A stretch of DNA of 64,000 nucleotides, taken from Malaya genurostris. Taxonomy: Eukaryota; Arthropoda; Insecta; Diptera; Culicidae. The notes under the pieces are model-generated. The model was not told the origin of the DNA. It saw nothing but the letters and a program-made list of their open reading frames with translations, and searched no databases. Made by a program: the position numbers and the translations under genes. The DNA lies in the NCBI RefSeq assembly GCF_030247185.1, contig NC_080572.1, positions 33,216,971-33,280,970 of the forward strand, written 5' to 3'. Positions 35,465 through 45,897 of this stretch are shown one piece after another. The first letter of the stretch is position 1, and every line of letters begins with the position of its first letter.

Positions 35465-38400
35465 TTATTGATTAATTCTACATATGTAATCTTTTAGATA
35501 TGTTGGAGTTTTCCTATTGCGATTTTCCCTAGTGCTGCTATTGAAGCCTGAATTTACTGTGTTTTCACATTCGGATGACTCATCAGTGCGCCAACTGGAT
35601 ACTTTTTTTGTTTGTGAAATGTGCCGTTTAAGTATATGACCTGAATCATCGTGGAGTGTTAGGCTTCCGTTGTTATTTTCAGCAATTGTGTATTTCTTCG
35701 GTGAAAATCGTGAGTCGCCTTTTATGTATGTGTTCCGTTCGACAATAACCGTGTCTCCAGGGCCAACTTGTGCGGCGCGGGCACCACGTCTTTTATCTTC
35801 CCGTTCTTTCCCTGCTAGCTTTGCTTCGCGGTCTCTCTTAGAGAATAGTTCTTCGTCAATTGTTGTGTTTCCCAAGTCAAGCAATGGAAGACGGCGTTTA
35901 ATCTTTCTACCGGATATTACTTCTTCTGGGGCTATTTTTGTTATACTATGGAGTGCCGAATTGTGAGCGTTTATTGCTGCTCTCAATTCATCATTGTAGT
36001 TTGTCTTGTTTATTGATGCACTAATCATAGCCTTGTTTATTATTCTCATATATCTTTCTACTAACCCATTCTGCTGTGGAAATAACGGAGTAGAAAATAT
36101 TGGTGTGATACTTCGACCAACACAGTACTGCCTATAATCGTCTCCGTTGAAAGGCGGACCATTGTCCGTTTTGATATACTTCGGAATACCTTCCCGATCA
36201 AAAATGTCATCCAATACTTTCTTCAGTTGTTCAAAACTTGTTGATTTTACTGGACGTGCAAAAAGATATCTGGACTTGTAATCGACTACGACAAGTATGG
36301 AAATTCCTCCGAATTTCACATATGGTCCATTATAGTCAAGTGCGATCATTTCCCACACTGCTTTTGGGGCAAAAATACGCTGCATTGGAGTAGGTTTTTC
36401 AGGTTTACCAGTGACAGCACAAGTGGAACAAGACTCAACCCATTTCTGAACATCATTAGGCATTCCAGGCCACCATACACGCTGTCTCAATATACTCTTC
36501 TGCTTAGATGCCGAGGGATGGCCCTGGTGGGATATCTCAAGCGTTCGTTTCCGCAGAGCTTCTGGAATTACCACACAGCCTGTTTTCACCAGCATTCCGT
36601 CGCGTAGTGCCAAATCGTTCTCAAGAAGCTTATATCTATGTGCAGATTTTGGCCAATGATTTGAATCAAGAGCATTTATAACATCCTGGAGAGTTCGATC
36701 ACTAGCTGTGGCATTCTTGATCTCGTCTTCAGTCAGGAATCCTACAGTGCTAGCCTCCAATGATGCTATCTCCCATGAACCCGAATCGTCGTTAAACGGT
36801 TCATCGTCACCTTCATATAGCCGCGAAGAGGAATCAGCTATGTTATCTACTCCCCGAACATATTCCACTTCGTAATTATATGGACTTAATCGTAGCGCCC
36901 AACCATCTGCGCGTGTCAAAGCTCTTCTAGATACTTCGCGGGTCCTATTCAGAATGAAGGATACCCCTTGAGCATCTGTGCGCAACGTAAATCGTCTACC
37001 GAGTAGAAAATATGAAAAATGCTCAACAGCCCAAACGGCACCAAGAGCTTCTCGTTGGTTTTGAGCATATTTTTTTTCAGTCGTCGTTAGTGCTTTAGAT
37101 GCAAAGCTTATAATTCGCTGAGATCCATGCTTGTCTTCCTGTGTCAAGACTGCTCCCAGGGCTAGAGGGGAGGCATCTGTATACAAAATAGTTCTATCGT
37201 TTTCGGAGAAAAAACCTAACGACACGCAACAGTGTACTATTCGGTTCTTTACAACTTGAAACGCGTGACTTTGTGTAGGTCCCCAGTACCACGATTTTGC
37301 TGTGATGATTTCCCACAGCGGACTAGTGATATCCGCAAAGTTCTTCACGTGTGGACTAACAAATGAAGCTAATCCCAAAAAACTTCGGAGCTCTGAAACT
37401 GTAGCAGGCTCACGAAAATTTTGTATGCTTTTTATTTTTGCATCCTCCACATGGAAACCGTCTTTATCCAGATCATGACCGAGGAACTTTATACGAGTTT
37501 TGTTATATTCACATTTTTCTGTATTGAGCGTTAGATTGTTGGCTCTAAGTACTTTCAGCACTTCACTCACGGTTCTTCGTAAATCTTCGAAGTTTTTCGC
37601 GAAAATCAGAATATCATCGATATAAACGATTACGTTTTTCACGCCTTTAAGTATACGGGTCATCTCTCGCTGGAAGATTTCGGGTGCACAGTTCACTCCA
37701 AACATCAACCTAGTAAACCTGTACATTCCATTCTCTGTTAGAAATGTGGTGAGGTCGCGAGATTCGTTATGTAGTTCGAGATGGTAATATGCGCTACTGA
37801 GATCTAGCTTCGTAAAACACGTCGCACCATAGAGCTTGGCTTTCATTTCCTCGATTATAGGAAGTCGGAAATATTCACGGTTGATAGCCTTATTCGGTCC
37901 ACGCATGTTAACTACTAAACGGAAGTCGTCTTTTCCTTTGGCGACGGCAGACATACCGCTTATCCACTTAGGGGCAGTATTTACTTTTTCGATTATTCCG
38001 TCCGATTCCATTTTCTGTAAGCGACATTTAGCAGCTTCTCGAAAGGCAGCGGGCACATTGTAATATGCGTTCTTGATTGGTGGTACGGTATGGTCTAAAC
38101 TGAATTTAATTTTGACCCCCGGCATTGTTGGAAACTTTTTTGATTTTTTTTCGTGTTGAACATTGTTAACTGTCTTAACATGCAACAGATCCATATCGCT
38201 TGCTGTTGAGCGGCCTAAAATAGATCTCGATCCATTCCGTACTACATGAAATAATGCTGTTACTGCCGGTTGATTGTATGTTGGACTAACGATTTCAGCC
38301 TCAAAGACGCACTCTACTATCATAGGTGACTCTGCACCGTACGCCTGGAGACTTTTTGTGTTGGAATTTTCAACATACTTGAAATTAGCTAAACCTGAAT

Positions 38401-38572
38401 CATATTCATGTTTGAGATGAATCCAATCCTTTCCTCCGATGACATTCACGTCTGCACCAGAATCTATGAGGAATTGTATTGGGCTGGACAAACCTAGACA
38501 ACAATCCACCAAGACATCTTGAAGTGAGAGCATATTAACGTGCTGTAAGAGGAAATTTGTGTGATATATCAA
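35465..38572 (-). CDS. Pol polyprotein (protease, reverse transcriptase, RNase H, integrase)
   Basis: 1035 codons from a TTG at 38572 that directly follows an in-frame TAA; the first ATG is codon 14. Domains in order: retropepsin (FLIDSGADVNVIGG, active-site Asp 37), reverse transcriptase (KLDLSSAYYH near 255-264; YIDD at 317-320, with Ile where Val or Leu is usual), and RNase H (TDAS Asp 466, Glu 508, Asp 533). Integrase follows, with a zinc-binding H-x2-H...C-x2-C at 682-718 and a D746, D803, E839 core (the last two 35 apart). All catalytic residues are present and there is no internal stop. It makes the enzymes that copy the RNA and insert the DNA. It lies 76 bp downstream of gag in another frame, so expression needs splicing or re-initiation (see findings). 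Confidence 0.96.
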   Translation of the reverse strand: MIYHTNFLLQHVNMLSLQDVLVDCCLGLSSPIQFLIDSGADVNVIGGKDWIHLKHEYDSGLANFKYVENSNTKSLQAYGAESPMIVECVFEAEIVSPTYNQPAVTALFHVVRNGSRSILGRSTASDMDLLHVKTVNNVQHEKKSKKFPTMPGVKIKFSLDHTVPPIKNAYYNVPAAFREAAKCRLQKMESDGIIEKVNTAPKWISGMSAVAKGKDDFRLVVNMRGPNKAINREYFRLPIIEEMKAKLYGATCFTKLDLSSAYYHLELHNESRDLTTFLTENGMYRFTRLMFGVNCAPEIFQREMTRILKGVKNVIVYIDDILIFAKNFEDLRRTVSEVLKVLRANNLTLNTEKCEYNKTRIKFLGHDLDKDGFHVEDAKIKSIQNFREPATVSELRSFLGLASFVSPHVKNFADITSPLWEIITAKSWYWGPTQSHAFQVVKNRIVHCCVSLGFFSENDRTILYTDASPLALGAVLTQEDKHGSQRIISFASKALTTTEKKYAQNQREALGAVWAVEHFSYFLLGRRFTLRTDAQGVSFILNRTREVSRRALTRADGWALRLSPYNYEVEYVRGVDNIADSSSRLYEGDDEPFNDDSGSWEIASLEASTVGFLTEDEIKNATASDRTLQDVINALDSNHWPKSAHRYKLLENDLALRDGMLVKTGCVVIPEALRKRTLEISHQGHPSASKQKSILRQRVWWPGMPNDVQKWVESCSTCAVTGKPEKPTPMQRIFAPKAVWEMIALDYNGPYVKFGGISILVVVDYKSRYLFARPVKSTSFEQLKKVLDDIFDREGIPKYIKTDNGPPFNGDDYRQYCVGRSITPIFSTPLFPQQNGLVERYMRIINKAMISASINKTNYNDELRAAINAHNSALHSITKIAPEEVISGRKIKRRLPLLDLGNTTIDEELFSKRDREAKLAGKEREDKRRGARAAQVGPGDTVIVERNTYIKGDSRFSPKKYTIAENNNGSLTLHDDSGHILKRHISQTKKVSSWRTDESSECENTVNSGFNSSTRENRNRKTPTYLKDYICRINQ

Positions 38573-38648
38573 TTAAGAAGTTTAGACCAAAAAAAAACGA
38601 ATACAAATCATTGAATCGTCTCATTTTATTATGAGTTTAGCACAAAAA

Positions 38649-39962
38649 TTAATCATTTCGTACCTCGGTATGATCCACATGATTATCGAGTGGAGAAGGT
38701 ACATTAGCTTTCGCTTCAATTTGACGAACGCGAGATTTCCTGCAGGTTACGGCATAGTGTCCAAGTTCTCCGCAAGTGTTACATTTTCTCCGCAGTGCTG
38801 GACATGGGAAAGTAGTGTGTAAAAACCCATTACATCGACGACAACGTGAGCGCCGGCCACGATTTTGAATCTCTCGCCGCGGTGGCAGTTGGTTACTACG
38901 GAACTGCTGTAAATTCGGTCCATTTTCCCATTGGCTAGTTCTTGGGCGTTTTCTCGTTGAATCTGGTGACCGACGATATACATGGTTAATCGCTTGCACC
39001 GGAGACTGATCTGTTAAGATTGTCTCTGCTTCGTAAGCTTCATCTCGAGTAGCTGCTTGTACCACGTAATTGGCATCATGACCATATACCCTGGCTGCTT
39101 TCACCAGTTCTTTGTTTCTTAAGCCCTTCAGTAACTGTGCTCGTACAAATCTGTCTTGGTCAATAAGGCTGTACCCACACAGTCGAACTTTTGCCATCAA
39201 CCGGGCGTGAAAAGCAATTGCCGATTCAGTTTTTTCTTGGCGCATGTTGGAGAAGGCTTCGTGTTCAGCCGCCGTGTCAGTCATTGACTGAAAATAGTTT
39301 TTAATATTATTAACAAAATTACGGTAACAGTTTGCGTCATCCAGACTAGGTCTGAGTTTTGCTGCTCTTATAATACTCTGAAGCTCTTCACCGATTGATA
39401 GAAATAGTAATTGGGAACGTTGAATGGGATTATGTGCGTTACTGAGAGAAGCGGCAATTTCGAAATTTTCTATGTATCGATTCCATTCTTCCCACATTTT
39501 ATTTGCCGGTACTGCAGTCGGGAAGGGTTTAATGCTATCCCAACGAATGCTAGGTAGGATGACTTCTGATTGACTACTAACAGATGTGCACCAGGTTTGG
39601 TCATAGTCGTTGGAAGGACGCATCGTTTGCATAGAATTTATTGCTTGCGTTATATCAGACAAAATGTTCTCCATTCTTTGGAGGCGTTCGCTAGTACCTG
39701 GATTTCTACCTTCCAGCTCATTTATTGGTTCGATGGTGGTTGGATCTGTGTCTTTGTTTATGCTAGAGTTAGAGCCAACCGTTTTGCTTGCTTCTGGAGG
39801 GACAGGGTCTTCGGTGAAGTTCGAATCAACTCTTAGTTCACTATCATCACCACTTTCCAAGTCGTTCGATGAATCTCCTAATTCGATCTGTTCGTACTCT
39901 TCGCAGCTGACTTCTGTATCGGAGTATCTTGGAGCTCGAACGTATTTGCCGTCGCCTGACAT
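38649..39962 (-). CDS. Gag protein with CCHC zinc knuckles
   Basis: 437 codons from the ATG at 39962 (MSGDGKYVRAPRYSDTE). An acidic, Ser/Thr-rich N-terminal part, a central capsid-like region with WEEWNRYIENFEIA and FHARLMAKVRLCGY, then a basic stretch and two Cys-His motifs near the C-terminus: CRRCNGFLHTTFPC and the canonical CNTCGELGHYAVTC (C-x2-C-x4-H-x4-C). It would form the particle that packages element RNA. The spacing of the first motif is atypical. First gene of the element, downstream of the tandem-array leader. Confidence 0.93.
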   Translation of the reverse strand: MSGDGKYVRAPRYSDTEVSCEEYEQIELGDSSNDLESGDDSELRVDSNFTEDPVPPEASKTVGSNSSINKDTDPTTIEPINELEGRNPGTSERLQRMENILSDITQAINSMQTMRPSNDYDQTWCTSVSSQSEVILPSIRWDSIKPFPTAVPANKMWEEWNRYIENFEIAASLSNAHNPIQRSQLLFLSIGEELQSIIRAAKLRPSLDDANCYRNFVNNIKNYFQSMTDTAAEHEAFSNMRQEKTESAIAFHARLMAKVRLCGYSLIDQDRFVRAQLLKGLRNKELVKAARVYGHDANYVVQAATRDEAYEAETILTDQSPVQAINHVYRRSPDSTRKRPRTSQWENGPNLQQFRSNQLPPRREIQNRGRRSRCRRCNGFLHTTFPCPALRRKCNTCGELGHYAVTCRKSRVRQIEAKANVPSPLDNHVDHTEVRND

Positions 39963-40107
39963 TTTTTTGGTTATTCTTCGCTTTCAATAATCTGAAAGGA
40001 AAAAAAGAGATGCGGTGCACAAACGAATCGTTACTGAACTGTTATTTGTTAGAAGTAAGTTCCGAGGATTATATTCGAATATTACACCATACAACATATA
40101 TTTTATT

Positions 40108-40300
40108 TGCGGACATCCCGTCTCGCATACTTTTTCCTCTGCGGACATCCCGTCTCGCATGCTTTTTTTTTCTCTGCGGACATCCCGTCTCGCATGCTTT
40201 TTTCTCTGCGGACATCCCGTCTCGCATACGGGTACTTTTTCTTTGCGGACATCCGGTCTCGCTATGAACTTTTCTCCGCGGACTTCCGGTCTCGCATTGG

Positions 40301-40374
<74 letters not shown>

Positions 40375-40440
40375 GGACATCCGGTCACGCTCTTATACAT
40401 TTCCATCTGTTCTGCGGATATTCCGCCATGCTTGCACTTT
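40108..40440 (-). repeat. Tandem array in the leader of the LTR element (8 units)
   Basis: Eight copies of GCGGACATCCCGTCTCGCAT or a variant (plus-strand text), with GCGG at 40109, 40141, 40176, 40208, 40245, 40278, 40373 and 40414. Spacing is 32-41 bp apart from one 95 bp gap that contains (TTTA)n and a T run. Each conserved block is followed by a T-rich spacer. The last three units diverge more. The array lies between the primer-binding site and gag, outside any gene. A reading frame through it is an artefact of the periodicity. Confidence 0.93.
40301..40372. repeat. (TTTA)n followed by a T homopolymer
   Basis: About eleven TTTA units, then about 28 T residues, between units 6 and 7 of the tandem array. 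Probably a polymorphic site. Confidence 0.95.
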
Positions 40441-40577
40441 AGTCATTTGTTAAAAGTATCACATAACCACAAAGTAACATTAGCATGGAGATATTTGTTC
40501 AAGATGGCTGCTTTATTTGTTACTAGAGCAAATTAATAAAAACAAAAAAAAAGGATCATCTGTCCATTAATTGCTGT

Positions 40578-40595
40578 AGTCTGGCAGGATCGCCA
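40578..40595 (-). promoter_or_regulatory. tRNA primer-binding site
   Basis: On the minus strand the 5' LTR ends TTCACA, and after one T comes TGGCGATCCTGCCAGACT. The initial TGG matches the complement of a tRNA CCA end. By resemblance the primer may be a tRNA-Arg, but this is from memory and should be checked against tRNA genes of the host. Confidence 0.8.
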
Positions 40596-40596
40596 A

Positions 40597-40866
40597 TGTG
40601 AACTTTACGCTTCTTGCCAATAGCAAGCACCTTCGACTTGATGCCGTTTCAAGCACGACGTGGCTTACCTGACTCTCGTGTAGTCTCGGAGGGAACTGAG
40701 CTGGCGCGGGAAATATGTACTGGCCTCAGTTCTTTTCATGTTGGTAGCCTCGGTTGAGACGCGACGCCGTCAGTTAGGGCATTCGGTTCATGTTGCCTTA
40801 CAGTTCAGCACCTTGTACACTGTTGGTAATACAGGAATGATGGTACACACTTATGCATCCCACACA
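40597..40866 (-). repeat. 5' LTR of the gypsy-type element
   Basis: 270 bp. The same sequence as the 3' LTR apart from one base. It should contain the promoter for the minus-strand transcript; I see no definite TATA box. Confidence 0.95.
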
Positions 40867-40894
40867 TATATATGCAACAAAATTATGCACTCAC

Positions 40895-41440
40895 TTTTGG
40901 CATTAAAAATGCCTTACTCTTCGCTATACGGGGCCGGGTGTCAATTAAAAGTTTCAAAAATAGCCGCGTAACCTTTTTTCGTCATAATTTTGAATGGTAA
41001 TAACTCAGTCATTTGTGGATGGATTGATATAATTTAACAACCAATCGATTCGGAAATTTTCAACTCAAACATATATGGCAACGTCGTTTCAGTATCTCAA
41101 TTGCATACTATTGAAAAAATGGTTAGAATCGATCTATGTTTTCATCCACCAATCCCAGTTGTACAAAATGACGTCAACTTCTTGTTAGGCATAGGAGGCT
41201 TTGCGTCATGCATAAAAAACACCGCATCGTTATGCGTAGTATGAAGAGAAATCTATAAATATATGCTGCACAATATTTCTTTGCCTAGTTGATGTTTGAC
41301 TGTGAATGAAACAAGTAGCTCGTCCAGTGAGCTGATGACTGGATTGATACACTTGCTGGATTGTCGCTTTTGCATTATGTGTTGGTGAAATTTCCTGTTG
41401 TCTGCGCAACACCGTGTTCGCTTTAGTATCTTATATATCA
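40895..41440 (+). repeat. Family B repeat, copy 1
   Basis: Begins TTTTGGCATTAAAAATGCC (a small hairpin, GGCATT/AATGCC), then CTTCGCTATACGGGGCCGGG, AACAACCAATCGATTCGG, AAAATGACGTCAACTTCTTG and GATGTTTGACTGTGAATGAA, ending near CGTGTTCGCTTTAGTATC. Copies 2 and 3 start at 43827 and 57949. It stops in the 3' part of the pogo-type relic. Function unknown. Confidence 0.85.
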
Positions 41441-42861
41441 TCATAAAGAAAGTAAAGGCAAAAAGAAAAGTAAGTAAAGGCAAAAAGAACTTATGTTTTG
41501 TTTTCCATTTGCTGTATCTACTGCTGAGACATTCCTAGGACCCCTTGTAGCCAGAACTTTCTTGGACAAAGAATTCAATGCGAATCCTGTTTCATCGCCT
41601 TTAAGTATACGTGCTGGATCTTTCAAAGCGTCAGACAGGTTGTTTTCGATTAAGTACTCCTCTACAGTTTTGAACCATTTCCGAATATCTTTTTTGGAGA
41701 CCTTCGCACTGGCTGAAGTCACTGCTTCCGGTGTCCTAAACGTTAACTGCGAGTCCCGGTTCATGAAACCTTCTACCCATTTTCGACCTGAAAATGCGGT
41801 CCAATATTTTTTCAGTTTCATTTGTTAGTTCAAATCAATTGGTTCATGTTTGGATTTATATTCTTTTCAATTAAAAAGTTATGGGCTATATGTATTCCAA
41901 ATGAATAGAGTATGGAATCAAATTATATCAGTTTCAAATGGTTAAAACTTTTTACCCGTTGAATATTTAGAATTAAAATATTGGATGAAAATAGCTCAAT
42001 AGTTTCTGAGATTACTGTTTTTCATTCATCATCAATTTTATGTGCTATAAGAGCAGACGATGTCAAAGTTTTCAAAAAAATACATCATTTGGAAAGTGGA
42101 ACCCTCTATTTTAGACTATTGGGCTTCCACTACAACGTTGCTAAATCCGACCGGAAAAGCGTTTGACATTGTTTAACCCACTTCTAAGGTTACACAATGT
42201 CAAACGCGTTGCATGACGGATTTAGCCTCGTTATTAAAAGAATGTTTCGAAGTGGTACAAGACTAAAGAACTTTCATCCCTCGAACGCGTTGGAACTACG
42301 GCTATTTTATAAGTACTGTGTCATCATAAAGCAGGCGTTTCGGAAACATCCTAAGAATTATTATTGAATGGTATTGATATTAAATAAAGCGAACATGAAA
42401 AAATTAAATAATATCTTAAATTTGATTCCCTGAATGTTTGGAGATGATCGGTTGAATGAGTGTTTTTGGCTAATTATTTTCTTGTTGCGAAATTTGATTC
42501 CGTACATCTGTTAAGTTTATATAATACGAACTTGAATTAAAGATTTTTCCCTATGTAAAAACATAACAAATTATTGAATTTCTTTGTATGTACTTTTCAA
42601 TAGATTTAGAAAAGTATTATGAAACGTCAGACTAGCATATGAAAAGCATATCAGAGTAAAAAGAATAAAATTACCTGGAACGTTATTATGAAAATGGTTC
42701 TTTTTTTGTAAACCGCGAAAAAGCTGCCACTTTGACACTTTGGAAAGCCTTTTTTGCATCGTTTCTAACCACGTAACAATGCTATCTTCTTCATCTTGCG
42801 TCAGTACCTTATTACGACCGTTGGATGGCTTTTGGAACGAATCACTTAGACGATATTGCAT
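41441..42861 (-). pseudogene. Pogo-type transposase relic with one intron
   Basis: Exon 1 (42861-42675) encodes an N-terminal DNA-binding region (LSDSFQKPSNGRNKVLTQDE, then SIVTWLETMQKRLSKVSKW). Exon 2 (41787 to about 41480) encodes GRKWVEGFMNRDSQLTFRTP, VEEYLIENNLSDALKDPARI and LKGDETGFALNSLSKKVLAT, where DETG holds the first catalytic Asp of the pogo/Tigger (DDE_1) group. The intron has a donor CCAG|GTAATT (GT at 42674-42673) and an acceptor ATTTTCAG|GTCG (AG at 41789-41788); exon 1 ends with one spare base and exon 2 needs two, so the phases agree. The rest of the catalytic domain is missing, replaced by family B sequence. Confidence 0.75.
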
Positions 42862-43099
42862 ATTTTACATATTGCAATAACTCTGAAAATCGAATGCAGA
42901 GCGTCCAACTCCGCCCAAATGTCTATGAAATGCGATTCATCTGCATTGTTACATTGATGAGTGGAATAAAGCTTGCTTCATTTAGAGTTGGAACAAACTT
43001 TTCGTGGCGCTCCTGGTGGACGAATTTGGAAGTTCATGGCGCTCACGTGTTGAGAATTTTGTCAGCTTCACGTATGATATTCGACATTCCGCAAATCGA

Positions 43100-43812
43100 C
43101 TGTGCTTTGTAAACGTGAGGAGAACTCGACTCCGGAATGGAATCAAGCCGTATCGAGCTAGCGAACAGTCAAATCGAACCATAAAACCGAATAGTATGGT
43201 CAAAATTCGTGTCCGGAAACTATATGACCAGGTGCTGACCAAGTTCGACGGGTGTCTTCTGATGGACGACGAAACCTATGTCAAGGCTGACTTCGGACAA
43301 ATCCCAGGTCAAAAATTTTACTTGGCAACGGTTCGGGGGAATGTTCCTGCCAAATTTAAATTTGTTTTTGCCGACAAATTTGCAAAAATATTCATGATTT
43401 GGCAGGGCATTTGCAGCTGTGCAAAATAACGAAAGTTTTCGTTACAAATAAGACAATGCCATCGGAACTATACCAAAGAGAGTGTCTCAAAAACGAATTT
43501 TGCCGTTCATTCGATCCCACGACCATCCCGTAATTTTTTTGCCAGATTTGGCAAGTTGTCATTACAGCAAAGTCGTTCAAGAATGGTATGCAGAGACAGG
43601 GATCCAGTTTGTTCCGAAAAATTTTAATCCACCCAACTGCCCTCAGTTCCGGCCTATTGAGAAATACTGGGAAATCATGAAGAGGAGACTCAAGGCAAAG
43701 GGAAAGACATCAATCAGATGACGACCTGGTGGAATAAGATAGCTAAAACGATGGACGAAGAAGGTGTGTGCTACAGGAAAAATTCGAGAATTTTTTCGAA
43801 ATCGTGACGAAT
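43100..43812 (+). pseudogene. ITmD37E-type Tc1-mariner transposase relic
   Basis: Plus-strand reading, with two frame changes, gives KIRVRKLYDQVLTKFDGCLL, MDDETYVKADFGQIPGQKFY, FKFVFADKFAKIFMIWQGIC, FLPDLASCHYSKVVQEWYAE and NPPNCPQFRPIEKYWEIMKR. The first Asp (DDETY), the second (PDLAS) and the Glu (PIEKYW) are visible. The second Asp and the Glu are 37 residues apart, the signature of the DD37E group known from mosquitoes. A degraded tail (TWWNKIAKTMDEEG) runs to about 43812. The N-terminal helix-turn-helix part is not readable. Confidence 0.88.
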
Positions 43813-43826
43813 AATTTTATCCGTAT

Positions 43827-45020
43827 TTTGGCATTAAAAATGCCTTACTCTTCACCATATGGGGCCGGGTGTCAATTAAAAGTTTCAAAATAGTCGCGTA
43901 ACCTTTTTGTGTCATAATTTTGAACGTTAATAACTCGGTCATTTGTTGATGGATTGTTATAATTTAACAACCAATCGATTCGAAAACTTTTAACTTAAAC
44001 ATGTATGACGACGTCGTTTCAGTATTTCAATAGCATACTATTGAAAAAATGGTTGGAATCGACCTATGTTTTCATCCACCAATCCCTGTTCTACAAAATG
44101 ACGTCAACTTCTTGTTCGGCATAGGAGGCTTTGCGTCATGCATTAAAAACATCGTATCGTTATGCATAGTATGAAGAGAAATCTATAAATATAGGCTGCA
44201 CAATATTTCTTTGCCTAGTTGATGTTTGACTGTGAATGAAACAAGTAGCTCGTCCGGTGAGCTGACGACTGGATTGTATATGCGTTCACTTGCTGGATTG
44301 TCGCTTTTGCATTATTTGTTGGTTTCCTGTTGTCTGTGCAACACCGTGTTCGCTTGAGTATCTTATATATGATCTAACTATTGAAAAACCGAATCAGCGT
44401 GGTTACCGATTCTTTTGAAATATCCCATGTATTTAGCAAATTTTTGGTCGATTTTGCCATTAAAAATGCCTTACATTTCGCTTCCCGAGGTTCATTCATA
44501 TGTTAATAACATCAAGTTTCAATATGAACAAAATTTCAGAATTTTGTTGCGTATCCATTCCGTATATTCCTAATATGCCAAAGCGAAAATCAATGTAAGG
44601 AACTAAATATTTTATACGGACTGTTTCACATGTTTTCTTCCTCGTATTGTTGCCATATTATTTACCGACACTTTCCGAATATTATTGACGATTTTGAAGG
44701 ATTAATAAAATTACACTATTACTGAGTTTACTGGCACAAAATTTTCCGTTAAAATAAATAAAATCTTCTCTTGGATCGATTAACTGTTTATAAAATTAAT
44801 AAGTCCATCCAGTGAACGACCATTATTAGGTTAAAACTGGGGGTAAATAAACGATATAAATCAAATTAAATTAATAAGTTTGTACGTTTCTCGAAAATTA
44901 TCATCATAAAATAATATAGATTCATTCGTTCAGGTTTAAATCTTTAGGTTGTTTGTATCTAAAATTGAGCTTTCAAGTAACTTTGAAGTGTAGTGAAGTT
45001 TAGTGTATCATCATCATTAT
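43827..45020 (+). repeat. Family B repeat, copy 2, with downstream duplicated segment
   Basis: Starts TTTGGCATTAAAAATGCC right after the ITmD37E relic. A second head (GCCATTAAAAATGCCTTAC) lies near 44455, so units of about 630 bp can be in tandem. The stretch 44500-45020 (ATTTTGTTGCGTATCCATTC, ATATGCCAAAGCGAAAAT, TATTTACCGACACTTTCCGA, TTTAGGTTGTTTGTATCTAA) is repeated at 63520-64000. No coding region. Confidence 0.82.
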
Positions 45021-45897
45021 CATCTTTATTTTTGTATTTATTATAAAGACCCTAGAAATGTTTCATTTTTAATGTTATTGTGCTCGGTCGTGTCTTGAAT
45101 ACAACCCTCTAATTTTTTTCTTAAAAGTATGAAGAAAACGCTACATTTGTATAAAAAAAACTTGAATTCAATAATAAATAAAATACAGGCAATTGTCTTT
45201 GTTCCAATTCTATATGAATAAATTGATATTCAATTTCAAATTTAGTTCACTGTATAAATACGATTTATCGTAAGAGAATTGAATTTGGTACCTATGTATT
45301 AATATTATTTCTGGTCTCGTCGACCGATTCAAATCTCTTATCGTGCATGAGATGAATATTTTTTCACTTATTCGCTTCAACCGTTACCTGCACATCAAAA
45401 ATTAGGCTAAATGGAACGTTGAAGGAAATGTCTTTTTGAACTTCGGATCCGGTTCAATGCTGTCATAGCTCCTTGCAAGAACGACAATATTTTTCCACAC
45501 AACGGTACCGGAAAAGTGTAAATACGAGCTTGTAATAGGTAGGTAATTATACTAAACTTGGGGAAGATTATTTGCGTCCATGCATGGAGCTTTGTCAGCA
45601 CTGAACAATACTAAAGTTTTGAATGACAACGAAAGTAATGCACTAATCGATGTCTTCCGAGAGGCATACTTGGCTTGTTGCTGGATGATATTAGCAGTTG
45701 AGTTATGAACATGTAAGGCACAGATATATTGCTTCTTCAACGAACCACTAGTTATGCAACCGTTTTGTAAATTCATGTTGCCGTTGTACCGCCGATCAGA
45801 AGTTACATTCAACGGATAAATTTTTCCTCACACAGTCTGTCCTTTATTCGTATTGAAAACTTCACTGTATATTTTCCTTTAGTTCGAAGAACATAAG
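45021..45897. other. No gene recognised
   Basis: Short open frames only (45552-45812 minus is the longest); no family resemblance. Confidence 0.4.

Larger units (their letters stand above)
34359..40866 (-). mobile_element. Complete Ty3/gypsy LTR retrotransposon
   Basis: 6508 bp, flanked by TATAT (34354-34358 and 40867-40871). On the minus strand the order is 5' LTR, primer-binding site, a 615 bp leader with a tandem array, gag, pol (protease, reverse transcriptase, RNase H, integrase), about 835 bp of non-coding sequence, polypurine tract and 3' LTR. There is no env frame. RT-RNase H-integrase order places it in Ty3/gypsy; the integrase and gag style suggest a mag-like lineage, which is less certain. 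Near-identical LTRs and open frames indicate a very recent insertion. The non-coding tail (34643-35464) has a T19 run near 35179 and ATCTCTGCTG motifs. Confidence 0.95.

Noticed and set aside
40108..40440. CRISPR-like appearance of the evenly spaced repeat array
   Set aside because: Spacers are short, T-rich and similar to each other, and the array is part of a eukaryotic retrotransposon.
40015..40536. Three overlapping open frames of 111-173 codons with SADIPSR-type repeats
   Set aside because: They reflect the tandem array in the leader of the LTR element, on the strand opposite to its genes, and run into homopolymers.
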